7,823 bases of DNA, from the NCBI GenBank assembly GCA_003456055.1, contig DMPG01000061.1, positions 4,617-12,439 of the forward strand, given 5' to 3'. The translations under genes and the position numbers were made by a program. Each line of letters opens with the position of its first letter. The stretch's first letter is position 1. Below are positions 1-6,877 of this stretch, piece after piece. Below the pieces are notes generated by a model that ran no database searches, had not been told where the DNA came from, and was given only the letters and a program-made list of their open reading frames with translations. Source of the DNA: Bacteroidota bacterium. Lineage in GTDB: Bacteria > Bacteroidota > Ignavibacteria > UBA10030 > UBA8401.

Positions 1-32
1 AAAAATACGAATTACTTGTCTATCATTCTATA

Positions 33-1151
33 TTAAATTTCTTTTTGATAGATCCTGTACGTTTTATACCGTTTCCCCTGCATCGTTTCTGCCGCACGAT
101 TCATCATCACATTATCTTCCAAAATCCAACTCGCCTCGCCGTAGCGATAACCGAGTTGTTTTGCGCGTACCGCGGTCTCATAGAATAATGCACCGGCAGC
201 ACCCGATCGTTGAAATTCGGGAATCACACCAAGCACAATGACCCTGACAAGATCGATCTTTTTCTTGAACACCATCAATCGCAGTAACCCGCCAAGTAAT
301 CCGCCGTTCTTATTATCCTTCAAACGAACATTGATATCGGGAAGAGAAAGTCCGAAACCGACAATTTTTCCTTTCGATTCTGCAAGCAGCACTAATTCAG
401 GTTCAAAAACCATCTTCATATCGTCAGCCAAGGCATCAAATTCTGCATCGGTCATCGCCACCGCTCCCCAATTATATTGCCACGCAGCATTATACACTTC
501 TTTGAGCCGCCGGACTTCGTTCTTGAAATCCTTCATATTGATCGGACGAAATGTAAGACTGTTCCGCTGTTTCACGATCTCATTTGCACGATTGAATTTA
601 TCCGTATAGACCGTATGTTGATCTAAGATGTATGCGTAAAGATCTTTTTCTTTCTTCAATCCGTAATTTTCAATGAGCGACGTATAATATTTTGGATTAT
701 AGGTCATCAACACGACCGGCGGAGAATCAAATCCATCAATCAATAATCCGTACTCATCATTGACGGAAGGATTAGCGGGACCGCGCATCGCATTCATTCC
801 CTTTGATATCAAATATTTTTTTGCTTCGTCGAACAGTGCGTTGGCAACATCCTGTTCGTTCACACATTCAAAGAATCCGAAGAAACCAACTTTGTCGTTG
901 TGCTCTTTATTATGGTTATCGTTAACGATCGCACCGATCCTCCCAACAACTTCACCGTTCCGTTCTGCAAGGAATAATTCCATTGATGAGTGAGCATAGA
1001 ATGGATTTTTCTTTTTGTCGATCAATTTCTCGCGATCCATTCTCAGCGGAGGAACCCAATTCGGATCTTCTTTGTATAGTGTATATATAAAGTCGATGAA
1101 TTTTTTTGTGTCCGCTTTTGTTAGAACCGGACGAATAGTGAAGTTTGCCAT
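33..1151 (-). CDS. GNAT-fold acyltransferase, candidate bacterial ceramide synthase (bCerS-like)
   Basis: This 372-residue cytoplasmic protein has an N-terminal region (about 1-180) typical of long 'hypothetical' GNAT-like proteins. It has a C-terminal GNAT domain (about 200-370) with the acyl-CoA loop at 306-320, where V-I-P-E-F precedes Q-R-S-G-A-A-G, followed by a late W-x-L-E-D-N and N-R-A-A-E stretch. The start is supported by an AAGGAAG ribosome binding site 4 bases before the ATG. It lies directly downstream of serine palmitoyltransferase on the same strand, and an SDR is divergent from that pair. In Caulobacter a GNAT-family protein N-acylates 3-ketosphinganine to 3-ketoceramide, and spt and an epimerase-like SDR are encoded in the same region. 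I infer the same role here. The GNAT fold is well supported. The acyl substrate is inferred from context, and another acyl-CoA-dependent reaction is possible. Confidence 0.85.
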   Translation of the reverse strand: MANFTIRPVLTKADTKKFIDFIYTLYKEDPNWVPPLRMDREKLIDKKKNPFYAHSSMELFLAERNGEVVGRIGAIVNDNHNKEHNDKVGFFGFFECVNEQDVANALFDEAKKYLISKGMNAMRGPANPSVNDEYGLLIDGFDSPPVVLMTYNPKYYTSLIENYGLKKEKDLYAYILDQHTVYTDKFNRANEIVKQRNSLTFRPINMKDFKNEVRRLKEVYNAAWQYNWGAVAMTDAEFDALADDMKMVFEPELVLLAESKGKIVGFGLSLPDINVRLKDNKNGGLLGGLLRLMVFKKKIDLVRVIVLGVIPEFQRSGAAGALFYETAVRAKQLGYRYGEASWILEDNVMMNRAAETMQGKRYKTYRIYQKEI

Positions 1152-1160
1152 AGTTCTTCC

Positions 1161-1204
1161 TTAAATAAAAAACCACGCTGATGGTGATCCTATCGGCGTG
1201 GTTT
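1161..1204 (-). terminator. Intrinsic-terminator-like hairpin between spt and the GNAT gene
   Basis: Read on the minus strand, AAACCACGC (1204-1196) pairs perfectly with GCGTGGTTT (1178-1170). The stem continues past one mismatch with GAT/ATC and a small loop, and is followed by a T6-A-T3 tract (1172-1163) that begins in the stem foot. This is a textbook rho-independent shape. It ends immediately before the ribosome binding site of the downstream gene, so it could terminate most spt transcripts and leave the GNAT gene to read-through or to a promoter inside spt. The hairpin is seen directly; its activity is inferred. Confidence 0.7.
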
Positions 1205-1228
1205 ACAGTGAACTTCAAAAAAAAATAA

Positions 1229-2425
1229 TTAACTGATCACGCCGAGTCTTTTTCCGATGATACCGAAAATCTCCACGATCTTATCAAGCTGAGCATTTTG
1301 ATGTGTAGCCATATAACTTGTGCGAAGCATTTCCATTCCCGGAGGAACGCCGGGGCGGACAAACGCATTCACAAAAACGCCGGCATCAAATAATTCTTTG
1401 GTAAAGACGAGTGTTTTTTCTGTATCGCCGATGATCACCGAAACAATTCCTGTTTCCGGCTGTCCGACAACATGGAATCCTAAACTGCGCAATCCTTCGC
1501 GAACACGATTTGCATTTGCGTGAAGCTGCGTGACAAGTTCCGGATGCTCCTCGATAATATCAAGTGCCGCTAGTGCGGAAGCCACTGAGGCCGGCGTAGG
1601 ACTTGCAGAGAAGATCAATGCCGGTGAACTGTGCTTGATATAGTTAATGACCGATCGTGTTGATGCGATAAATCCACCCAGCGATGCGAACGACTTGCTG
1701 AATGTGCCCATCGTGATATCGACTTCTTTTGTCAATCCAAACTTGCTTGCCGTTCCTCGTCCTCCCACTCCAACAACTCCGGTTGCATGGGCGTCATCAC
1801 ACATGATTCTCGCATTATATTTTTTTGCGATAGCAACAATGGAAGGCATATCAACAACTTCACCACTGGTGCTGAATACACCATCGGTGACAATTAATTT
1901 TCCTGCCTCAAGCGGTAGTTTCGAAATGACTGCTTCAAGATGTTTCATGTCGCCGTGTTTATAGCGAACCACTTCCGCTGTCATTCCCAACGCCAGCATA
2001 TTTGCCATGACAATACACGCATGGTTATCTTTATCCGATACGATATATTCGCCTCGCTGAACAAGCGTTGGAATGATCGCCTGCGCTGTTTGATATCCAG
2101 TTGAGATCAACAACACATCTTCATATCCAAGAAATTTTGCAAGACGGGATTCAAGTTCAATATGAAGATCGATGGTTCCGGTAAGATAGCGTGAACCGGA
2201 ACAGCCGGTTCCGTATTTTTTTATTGCATTAATTGCTGCTTCTTTTACTTTAGGATGAGCTGTTAATCCAAGATAATTATTCGAACCAGCCATGATGATT
2301 TTTCGACCTTCCATCTCTACAATAGGACCTTCGTTAGCTTCAATCGGGCGAAAATAAGGATATAAACCTGCCGCTTTTACTTCATCGGCACGGGTAAATT
2401 CAGTACATTTATCAAATAGATCCAC
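1229..2425 (-). CDS. spt: Serine palmitoyltransferase (PLP-dependent alpha-oxoamine synthase)
   Basis: This enzyme condenses L-serine with a fatty acyl thioester to give 3-ketosphinganine and CO2, the first step of sphingolipid synthesis. With the GTG start at 2425 it has 398 residues, the usual length of soluble bacterial Spt. A strong AAGGAG lies 8 bases upstream of this GTG, whereas the in-frame ATG at 2476 has no ribosome binding site and overlaps the likely promoter. Visible fold-type I landmarks are the S-N-N-Y-L-G-L segment (48-54), stacking His135, Asp210-x-x-His213 (D-D-A-H-A-T-G), the Schiff-base Lys244 in [13 protein letters not shown], and L-R-T-S near 367-370. The F-A-S-L-G-G-F version of the lysine motif and the neighbouring GNAT and SDR genes favour Spt. 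Its close relatives KBL (2-amino-3-ketobutyrate ligase) and BioF are less likely, since no threonine-catabolic or biotin gene is adjacent. Confidence 0.9.
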   Translation of the reverse strand: MDLFDKCTEFTRADEVKAAGLYPYFRPIEANEGPIVEMEGRKIIMAGSNNYLGLTAHPKVKEAAINAIKKYGTGCSGSRYLTGTIDLHIELESRLAKFLGYEDVLLISTGYQTAQAIIPTLVQRGEYIVSDKDNHACIVMANMLALGMTAEVVRYKHGDMKHLEAVISKLPLEAGKLIVTDGVFSTSGEVVDMPSIVAIAKKYNARIMCDDAHATGVVGVGGRGTASKFGLTKEVDITMGTFSKSFASLGGFIASTRSVINYIKHSSPALIFSASPTPASVASALAALDIIEEHPELVTQLHANANRVREGLRSLGFHVVGQPETGIVSVIIGDTEKTLVFTKELFDAGVFVNAFVRPGVPPGMEMLRTSYMATHQNAQLDKIVEIFGIIGKRLGVIS

Positions 2426-2461
2426 GGGGAGAACTCCTTCAATGAAATAATATAACGTTTG

Positions 2462-2490
2462 AATATACTTTAACATAGAACGAAATGCAA
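2462..2490 (-). promoter_or_regulatory. Candidate sigma-70-type promoter for spt
   Basis: On the minus strand TTGCAT (2490-2485) and TATATT (2467-2462) are separated by 17 bases. A transcript starting around 2455 would have a leader of about 30 bases before the GTG at 2425, which fits that start and argues against the upstream ATG at 2476. The -10 matches 5 of 6 consensus bases; the -35 matches only TTG. Confidence 0.45.
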
Positions 2491-2498
2491 TTTCAGAA

Positions 2499-2504
2499 TA
2501 TAAT
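2499..2504 (+). promoter_or_regulatory. Candidate -10 box for the divergent SDR gene
   Basis: There is a perfect TATAAT on the plus strand, about 75 bases upstream of the SDR start codon. The best -35 at 17-base spacing (TAGAAC, 2476-2481) is weak. If used, transcription would begin in the palindrome at 2507-2521, back to back with the spt promoter. Confidence 0.35.
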
Positions 2505-2506
2505 AG

Positions 2507-2521
2507 AGAGAAAATTTCTCT
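2507..2521. promoter_or_regulatory. 15-bp palindrome, candidate operator
   Basis: AGAGAAA (2507-2513) and TTTCTCT (2515-2521) form a perfect inverted repeat around a single central A. It sits 3 bases downstream of the plus-strand TATAAT, where a repressor could block transcription initiation. No regulator is encoded in the window and the motif is not one I can assign to a known family. Confidence 0.3.
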
Positions 2522-2540
2522 GTGATGATTTTCTTCAACT

Positions 2541-2564
2541 ATTGAAACTTTTTTTCAATTGAAA
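2541..2564. promoter_or_regulatory. TTGAAA/TTTCAA repeat cluster, candidate operator
   Basis: ATTGAAA (2541-2547) and TTTCAAT (2553-2559) form an inverted repeat with a 5-base spacer. The second arm is itself part of a perfect 12-bp palindrome, TTTCAATTGAAA (2553-2564). Three TTGAAA half-sites thus occur in 24 bases, just ahead of the SDR ribosome binding site. The sequence is AT-rich, so chance is possible. Confidence 0.3.
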
Positions 2565-2578
2565 CCAAAAAAGGAATT

Positions 2579-3565
2579 ATGAAACCCATAGCATTTGTCA
2601 CCGGAGGAACAGGCTTCATCGGAAGTCATCTCATTGACCGTTTACTGTCAAAAGGATATCATGTACGCGCATTGGTACGAAATCCGAAGAACCTGGGATA
2701 CTTAAAGGATCTTCCAATAGAGATTGTCGAAGGTGATCTCTTTTCAAACACTGCGTTAGAAAAAGCGATTGAAGGTGTTCAATTTGTCTATCACGTTGCT
2801 GGATTGGTCGCGGCACATTCGAAAAAAGAATTTTTCCGCGGGAACCAGGATGCAACGCGAAATATCATCGAAATCACTGCACGAGTGAATCCGAACGTAA
2901 AAAAATTCATTCACATCAGCAGCCAAACAGCAGTCGGCCCTGGAAAGGGAATGACCGCTGTCAATGAATCTGTTGTGCCGCATCCTTTAACGACCTATGG
3001 AAAAAGCAAACTTGCATCGGAACATGAAGTTCTGAAGTTCAAGGATACACTTCCGGTAACAATCTTACGTGTATCTGCAGTGTATGGGCCTCGCGACTCC
3101 GCAACATTCGATTATTTCAAATCTGCATATATGGGATTGGAATTACTGATCGGATTTAAGGATACATACGTCAGTCTGGTTCACTCTACAGATCTTGTTA
3201 CAGGAATTATTCTTGCTGGCGAAAGTGAAAAAGCGATCGGGCAAATTTATTTTCTTGGAAGCGAGCAGTATTATACATGGCATGAGATCGGGTACGTCAC
3301 AAAAAATGTTTTGAACAAAAAATTGTTCCGTGTGCGGGTACCAAAACCTCTTGTGTTCGTCATTGCCGGACTTTCGGGCGTTGCCTCAAAGTTCAAATCA
3401 AAACCATCGGTCTTAAACTATGAAAAAGCACACGATCTGACACAAGATAACTGGTGCTGCGATGTGACGAAAGCAAAGACAGAATTAGGTTACAAACAGG
3501 AAGTGACACTTGCTGAAGGCGTACAAGAAACAATTAAGTGGTATTTAGATAATAAATGGATGTAA
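2579..3565 (+). CDS. NAD(P)-dependent epimerase/dehydratase-family SDR, candidate 3-ketoceramide reductase (CerR-like)
   Basis: This 328-residue extended short-chain dehydrogenase opens with the Rossmann dinucleotide motif T-G-G-T-G-F-I-G (8-15). The active-site serine region is I-H-I-S-S-Q-T (111-117) and the catalytic pair is Tyr140-x-x-x-Lys144 (Y-G-K-S-K). The C-terminal half (about 165-328) is the variable substrate-binding part, with a hydrophobic stretch near 256-269. The ATG follows AAGGA by a short 3-base gap and lies exactly where the family begins. The gene diverges from spt, with about 150 bases between the two start codons. In Caulobacter an SDR annotated as NAD-dependent epimerase/dehydratase (CerR) reduces 3-ketoceramide to dihydroceramide, and I infer that role from the partners. 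A sugar-nucleotide or steroid-type substrate cannot be excluded from sequence alone. Confidence 0.88.
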   Translation: MKPIAFVTGGTGFIGSHLIDRLLSKGYHVRALVRNPKNLGYLKDLPIEIVEGDLFSNTALEKAIEGVQFVYHVAGLVAAHSKKEFFRGNQDATRNIIEITARVNPNVKKFIHISSQTAVGPGKGMTAVNESVVPHPLTTYGKSKLASEHEVLKFKDTLPVTILRVSAVYGPRDSATFDYFKSAYMGLELLIGFKDTYVSLVHSTDLVTGIILAGESEKAIGQIYFLGSEQYYTWHEIGYVTKNVLNKKLFRVRVPKPLVFVIAGLSGVASKFKSKPSVLNYEKAHDLTQDNWCCDVTKAKTELGYKQEVTLAEGVQETIKWYLDNKWM

Positions 3566-3633
3566 TGGTTCGATGTAAATGACAATGTTCATGATTTTTA
3601 TTTCTCCACTCTAGTTCGTATTTTGTATCCATT

Positions 3634-4944
3634 ATGTCTATCGGTCTTGAAATTTTTTTGATTGTTCTTCTCGTGATCATCAACGGGATATTCGCACTTT
3701 CCGAAATTGCCATTCTTTCATCACGAAAGCCGCGATTACAACATCTCGTCAATAAAGGAAACCTTCGAGCCAAGGTTGCATTGGATCTTGCAAACACACC
3801 GGATCATTTTCTTTCGACAGTACAGGCTGGGATCACTTTGGTTGGAATTCTTGCAGGTGCTTTCGGAGGGGCTACTCTTTCGGAATCTGTTGCAGCATAC
3901 TTAATACAATTCCCGGTCTTCGTTGAATATGCAGAACCGATCAGTTTAATTCTTGTGGTTATCTCTATTACATACTTGTCATTGATCGTCGGCGAACTCA
4001 TTCCGAAACAACTGGCTTTAAAAGATCCGGAGCGTGTCGCCTGTTTGGTTGCAATTCCAATGCGAACGGTTTCTGTTGCAATGTATCCAATCGTTCGATT
4101 CTTAACATTCTCAACCAACATCATCATTCGCTCGTTCGGGATAAAGGAAAGTACCTCTCCTTCTGTTACTGAAGATGAAATAAAAGTGATGTTGGATGAA
4201 GGAACAAAAGCCGGAACATTTAACGAAGTTGAACAGGAAATGGTTGAACGTGTCTTCCGTCTTGCTGATAAGAATGTGAACGCTTTAATGACTCCGCGTA
4301 CCGACATCGTTTGGCTGGATGCCGAAGAACCGCTGGAAGAGAATTTTAAAAAGATCGTTGAAAGCTCACATTCATTCTTTCCGTTGTGTAAAGGGGGCAT
4401 TGATAATGTCATTGGCATCATTCATATCAAAGATCTTTTTTCTGCTTCCGTTGCCGGACCGGTTACGTCTCTTGAACAGTACCTGCGAAAACCATTATAT
4501 GTAATTGAGAACATGCTTGTTGTTCAAGTGATCGAACAATTCAAAGAGACCGGAATTCATTTTGCATTTCTTATTGATGAATACGGCGGTATTCAAGGAT
4601 TGATTACATTGAACGATATTCTGAAAGCGGTAGTTGGTGAAGCAATTGATGAAGACAACAGCACAAATCCATACGTCGTTCAACGTGCCGATGGGTCGTA
4701 TTTGATCGACGGAGCATTGATGATCGACGAATTCAAAAAATTATTTTCCATTGAATCATTATCAGAAGAAGAGACTGGTCATTACCAAACGGTCGCCGGA
4801 TTCACGATCAATCAGATGGGAAAGATCCCAAAGGCAGGTCAGTTCTTTATCTGGAGAGACCTGCATATTGAAGTGATGGATATGGATGGAAACAGAGTCG
4901 ATAAATTATTGATCAGCAAAAAACATCCCGCAGTGAAAAAATGA
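3634..4944 (+). CDS. CNNM/CBS/CorC-domain membrane protein (hemolysin C/TlyC family)
   Basis: This is a 436-residue inner-membrane protein. Residues 1-175 form the CNNM (DUF21) region, with hydrophobic segments near 4-28, 62-90, 102-122 and 134-160 and the conserved G-E-L-I-P-K-Q (120-126). A cytoplasmic CBS pair spans about 205-335, with P-R-T-D-I (221-225) opening the first unit and D-E-Y-G-G-I-Q-G-L-I-T-L-N-D-I-L (315-330) in the second. The C-terminal CorC/HlyC domain covers about 345-430. All family domains are present at normal length. The family is linked to magnesium or cobalt transport or efflux; the old 'hemolysin' name does not imply toxin activity. There is no clear ribosome binding site, but the start gives the canonical N-terminus (S-I-G-L-E-I ahead of S-E-I-A). 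Its stop overlaps the next start (ATGA), implying translational coupling with the sugar transferase. Confidence 0.92.
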   Translation: MSIGLEIFLIVLLVIINGIFALSEIAILSSRKPRLQHLVNKGNLRAKVALDLANTPDHFLSTVQAGITLVGILAGAFGGATLSESVAAYLIQFPVFVEYAEPISLILVVISITYLSLIVGELIPKQLALKDPERVACLVAIPMRTVSVAMYPIVRFLTFSTNIIIRSFGIKESTSPSVTEDEIKVMLDEGTKAGTFNEVEQEMVERVFRLADKNVNALMTPRTDIVWLDAEEPLEENFKKIVESSHSFFPLCKGGIDNVIGIIHIKDLFSASVAGPVTSLEQYLRKPLYVIENMLVVQVIEQFKETGIHFAFLIDEYGGIQGLITLNDILKAVVGEAIDEDNSTNPYVVQRADGSYLIDGALMIDEFKKLFSIESLSEEETGHYQTVAGFTINQMGKIPKAGQFFIWRDLHIEVMDMDGNRVDKLLISKKHPAVKK

Positions 4945-6359
4945 GCAGCCACCGTCGAAACGATTTATTGATCCCGTTCCTTACTATTATATCCGATGTG
5001 ATCGCATTTGAGGCAGCATTCCTGCTTTCATATTGGCTTCGTTTTTTTTCTCCGCTTACACAATATTTTGAGATCACGTTCGGTGTTCCGCCGATCGAAA
5101 CCTACATTACTGCATCGGTGATCTTTATTCCGGTATTTCTCATTGTATTCCGTTCACGAACATTATACGGCTCCCGGCGTCATATTCATCTGAGCGACGA
5201 ATTTTTCGTCATCGTTCGGCTCATCACCATTGGAATGATGATCATGATGAGTGCAACATTCTTCTATCGACAATTCTCTTTTTCACGCGGCGTATTTATT
5301 CTTTTGTGGCTCTCCTCTATTGTTACAGTTACTTTCGGACGTTTCATTATCATTGAGTTTGAACAATGGCTCTACCGCCGGCGGAAGGAATTAAAATCGA
5401 TCGTGATCGTTGGAAAAAATTCTACGGCCGAACATATCTTTTCGTTGTTTACAAATAATCTTTCACTTGGGTACGAAATCCTGGGCTATTATGCAGACGA
5501 ACCCGTCGATCAATCTTCATTATTACGCAGCTGCAGATACCTTGGGATGATCACAAAACTTGCCGATGATATCGCCCATCTTCGGATCCAAATTGCAATG
5601 GTTGCATTGTCGCATAACGAACAAGAGAAACTGATCGAGATTCTTCGCAATACTGAAGGTAAAAATATCGAATTTATGATGGTTCCCGATATGCTTGAAC
5701 TGATGACAAGTCGAATTCGTATTCAGGAAATTGAAGGGATCCCATTCCTAAAGCTCAAAGATATTCCAATGACAACGTGGAATCGGATCTTAAAACGCCT
5801 GTTCGATATCTTCATTGCCGTCATCGGTTTGATCATTGCGTTCCCGATCATGATCGTTATCGCAATTGCCATCAAACTCTCTTCGCCGGGACCCATATTC
5901 TACATTCAAGAACGCGTTGGCCTGGATGGTGTTTCATTTCCACTGATCAAGTTTCGATCGATGCGCATTGATGCAGAAATAAATTCCGGACCGGTACGAA
6001 ATAAAAAAGACGACAACAGAGCCACTCTGACCGGGAAAATTCTGCGTCGAACAAGTTTGGATGAATTGCCGCAATTATTCAATGTATTTTTTGGACAAAT
6101 GAGCGTTGTGGGTCCTCGACCCGAACGTCCATTTTTTGTTGAACAATTCAAGAATAACATTCCAAAATATTTAGAACGGCACAGGGTAAAGACTGGAATG
6201 ACGGGATGGGCGCAGGTAAACGGACTTCGAGGTGATGTGCCGATTGAAGACCGAACGAAATATGATATTTATTACGTAGAGAACTGGTCGCTGGTCTTCG
6301 ATATCAAGATCATTCTTAAAACGATCCGTGCTGTTATTTTTGCTAAAAATGCATATTAA
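4941..6359 (+). CDS. Exopolysaccharide polyprenyl glycosylphosphotransferase (WbaP/WcaJ-type)
   Basis: This 472-residue membrane enzyme transfers a sugar-1-phosphate from a nucleotide sugar to undecaprenyl phosphate, starting assembly of a surface glycan. Its N-terminal half has four hydrophobic helices (about 10-32, 52-70, 89-107, 116-138). A Rossmann-like CoA_binding_3 domain follows (about 152-255, beginning S-I-V-I-V-G-K-N). The C-terminal catalytic part starts at the membrane-inserted helix F-D-I-F-I-A-V (288-311) and carries K-F-R-S-M (337-341), the catalytic Asp374-Glu375 in L-D-E-L-P-Q-L, G-P-R-P-E-R-P (391-397) and G-M-T-G-W-A-Q-V-N-G (419-428). It appears complete. The sugar cannot be told from sequence. 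The start overlaps the stop of the CorC-like gene and no ribosome binding site is visible, so coupling is likely. No other glycosyltransferases lie in the window, so it is an isolated initiating enzyme as far as can be seen. Confidence 0.93.
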   Translation: MSSHRRNDLLIPFLTIISDVIAFEAAFLLSYWLRFFSPLTQYFEITFGVPPIETYITASVIFIPVFLIVFRSRTLYGSRRHIHLSDEFFVIVRLITIGMMIMMSATFFYRQFSFSRGVFILLWLSSIVTVTFGRFIIIEFEQWLYRRRKELKSIVIVGKNSTAEHIFSLFTNNLSLGYEILGYYADEPVDQSSLLRSCRYLGMITKLADDIAHLRIQIAMVALSHNEQEKLIEILRNTEGKNIEFMMVPDMLELMTSRIRIQEIEGIPFLKLKDIPMTTWNRILKRLFDIFIAVIGLIIAFPIMIVIAIAIKLSSPGPIFYIQERVGLDGVSFPLIKFRSMRIDAEINSGPVRNKKDDNRATLTGKILRRTSLDELPQLFNVFFGQMSVVGPRPERPFFVEQFKNNIPKYLERHRVKTGMTGWAQVNGLRGDVPIEDRTKYDIYYVENWSLVFDIKIILKTIRAVIFAKNAY

Positions 6360-6363
6360 GTGC

Positions 6364-6409
6364 TGAAGAAGTTGAGTCGCAAAGTATTACATTCTTCAAC
6401 TTGACTCAG
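6364..6409 (+). other. Hairpin-forming segment after the sugar transferase gene
   Basis: Three inverted repeats overlap here and cannot all form at once: TGAAGAA/TTCTTCA (6364-6370 with 6392-6398), AAGTTGA/TCAACTT (6369-6375 with 6396-6402) and TGAGTC/GACTCA (6373-6378 with 6403-6408). There is no T-tract, so a standard intrinsic terminator is not supported. It may be a transcript-end structure or coincidence. Confidence 0.3.
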
Positions 6410-6437
6410 TACCGTATAAATTCAACGAATAATTGTT

Positions 6438-6731
6438 ATGATCCCTCTTATTATCTTCTATGTACACATCGTCGGTATAAGTGCAGCCTTCACATCGGAA
6501 TATCAAAAAGAGGGCATCGGTGCTGCATTCCTCTCCATCGGTTTTATTGTATTGATCTTTTCTGTAGGATGGACGATCAGTACGTTTATACTGAAGTATA
6601 TGATGACAGACGGTGGATTTGGTCTGTGGCTCAACAGAGATGCTTTCTCACTTCTTCTTCTGACTATCGGCGAAGCAATATTCTACTTGAATTATTTTAA
6701 TGAAGAGAAAAATCACCGTACTGTGCGGTAA
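6438..6731 (+). CDS. Small three-helix membrane protein of unknown function
   Basis: This 97-residue protein is strongly hydrophobic, with likely membrane segments at about 2-18, 29-53 and 68-87. A conserved-looking loop carries G-F-G-L-W-L-N-R-D (60-68) and the tail is short and charged. I do not recognise a named family. It is read as a real gene because its hydrophobic pattern is regular, the acidic/basic residues cluster in the loops, and it lies 78 bases after the sugar transferase on the same strand. No ribosome binding site is evident before the ATG at 6438, as is also true of the two upstream plus-strand genes. A role with the glycan enzyme or the membrane is possible but not shown. 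A shorter overlapping frame (6401-6700) lacks this pattern. Confidence 0.65.
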   Translation: MIPLIIFYVHIVGISAAFTSEYQKEGIGAAFLSIGFIVLIFSVGWTISTFILKYMMTDGGFGLWLNRDAFSLLLLTIGEAIFYLNYFNEEKNHRTVR

Positions 6732-6774
6732 AAATAATTATTTGTATAGAACTCCATAGAACAGTATCAAAATT

Positions 6775-6809
6775 CCAGACCCTGTTTTGTTATTTAACAA
6801 AATCTCTGG
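6775..6809. terminator. Candidate bidirectional terminator between convergent genes
   Basis: TTTTGTTA (6785-6792) and TAACAAAA (6795-6802) form an 8-bp stem around TT. Outer arms CCAGA (6775-6779) and TCTGG (6805-6809) add a second stem across short bulges. It lies midway between the plus-strand membrane-protein gene ending at 6731 and the minus-strand zinc-ribbon gene ending at 6866. Neither side has a long T-tract and the inner stem is AT-rich, so activity is uncertain. Confidence 0.4.
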
Positions 6810-6851
6810 GAACCATCCCTTTGGATCGTGACTCTTCCTTTTTTTGTGAGT

Positions 6852-6877
6852 GTAGTCAGGTACAGTTATTTGACTAC
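6852..6877. repeat. Inverted repeat across the zinc-ribbon stop codon
   Basis: GTAGTCA (6852-6858) and TGACTAC (6871-6877) are a perfect 7-bp inverted repeat with a 12-base loop. The loop contains the TAA stop (6868-6866) of the minus-strand gene. No T-tract follows on the minus strand; A-rich sequence does. It could be an mRNA end-protecting hairpin. Confidence 0.35.

Noticed and set aside
952..1218. 88-codon minus-strand frame covering the spt to GNAT gap
   Set aside because: It runs through the terminator hairpin and overlaps the GNAT gene in another frame, with no recognisable motif.
1229..2425. 2-amino-3-ketobutyrate CoA ligase (Kbl) or 8-amino-7-oxononanoate synthase (BioF) as the identity of the PLP enzyme
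   Set aside because: The same fold makes this possible, but no threonine dehydrogenase or biotin genes are adjacent. The lysine-motif variant and the GNAT and SDR partners fit Spt better.
2426..2476. In-frame ATG start for spt at 2476
   Set aside because: It has no ribosome binding site, overlaps the candidate promoter, and would add residues that characterised Spt proteins of about 398 residues lack.
3804..4421. Long 205-codon minus-strand open frame opposite the CorC-like gene
   Set aside because: It is Ser/Ile-rich with no domain pattern, lies fully antisense to a well-conserved gene, and is a codon-bias shadow.
6401..6700. 99-codon plus-strand frame overlapping the small membrane-protein gene
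   Set aside because: It is rich in Cys, Arg and Tyr with no regular hydrophobic pattern; the 6438-6731 frame is the convincing one.
6732..6743. 12-bp palindrome AAATAATTATTT after the small membrane-protein stop
   Set aside because: Pure A/T palindromes of this length are expected by chance in AT-rich spacers, and no T-tract or GC stem supports a terminator.
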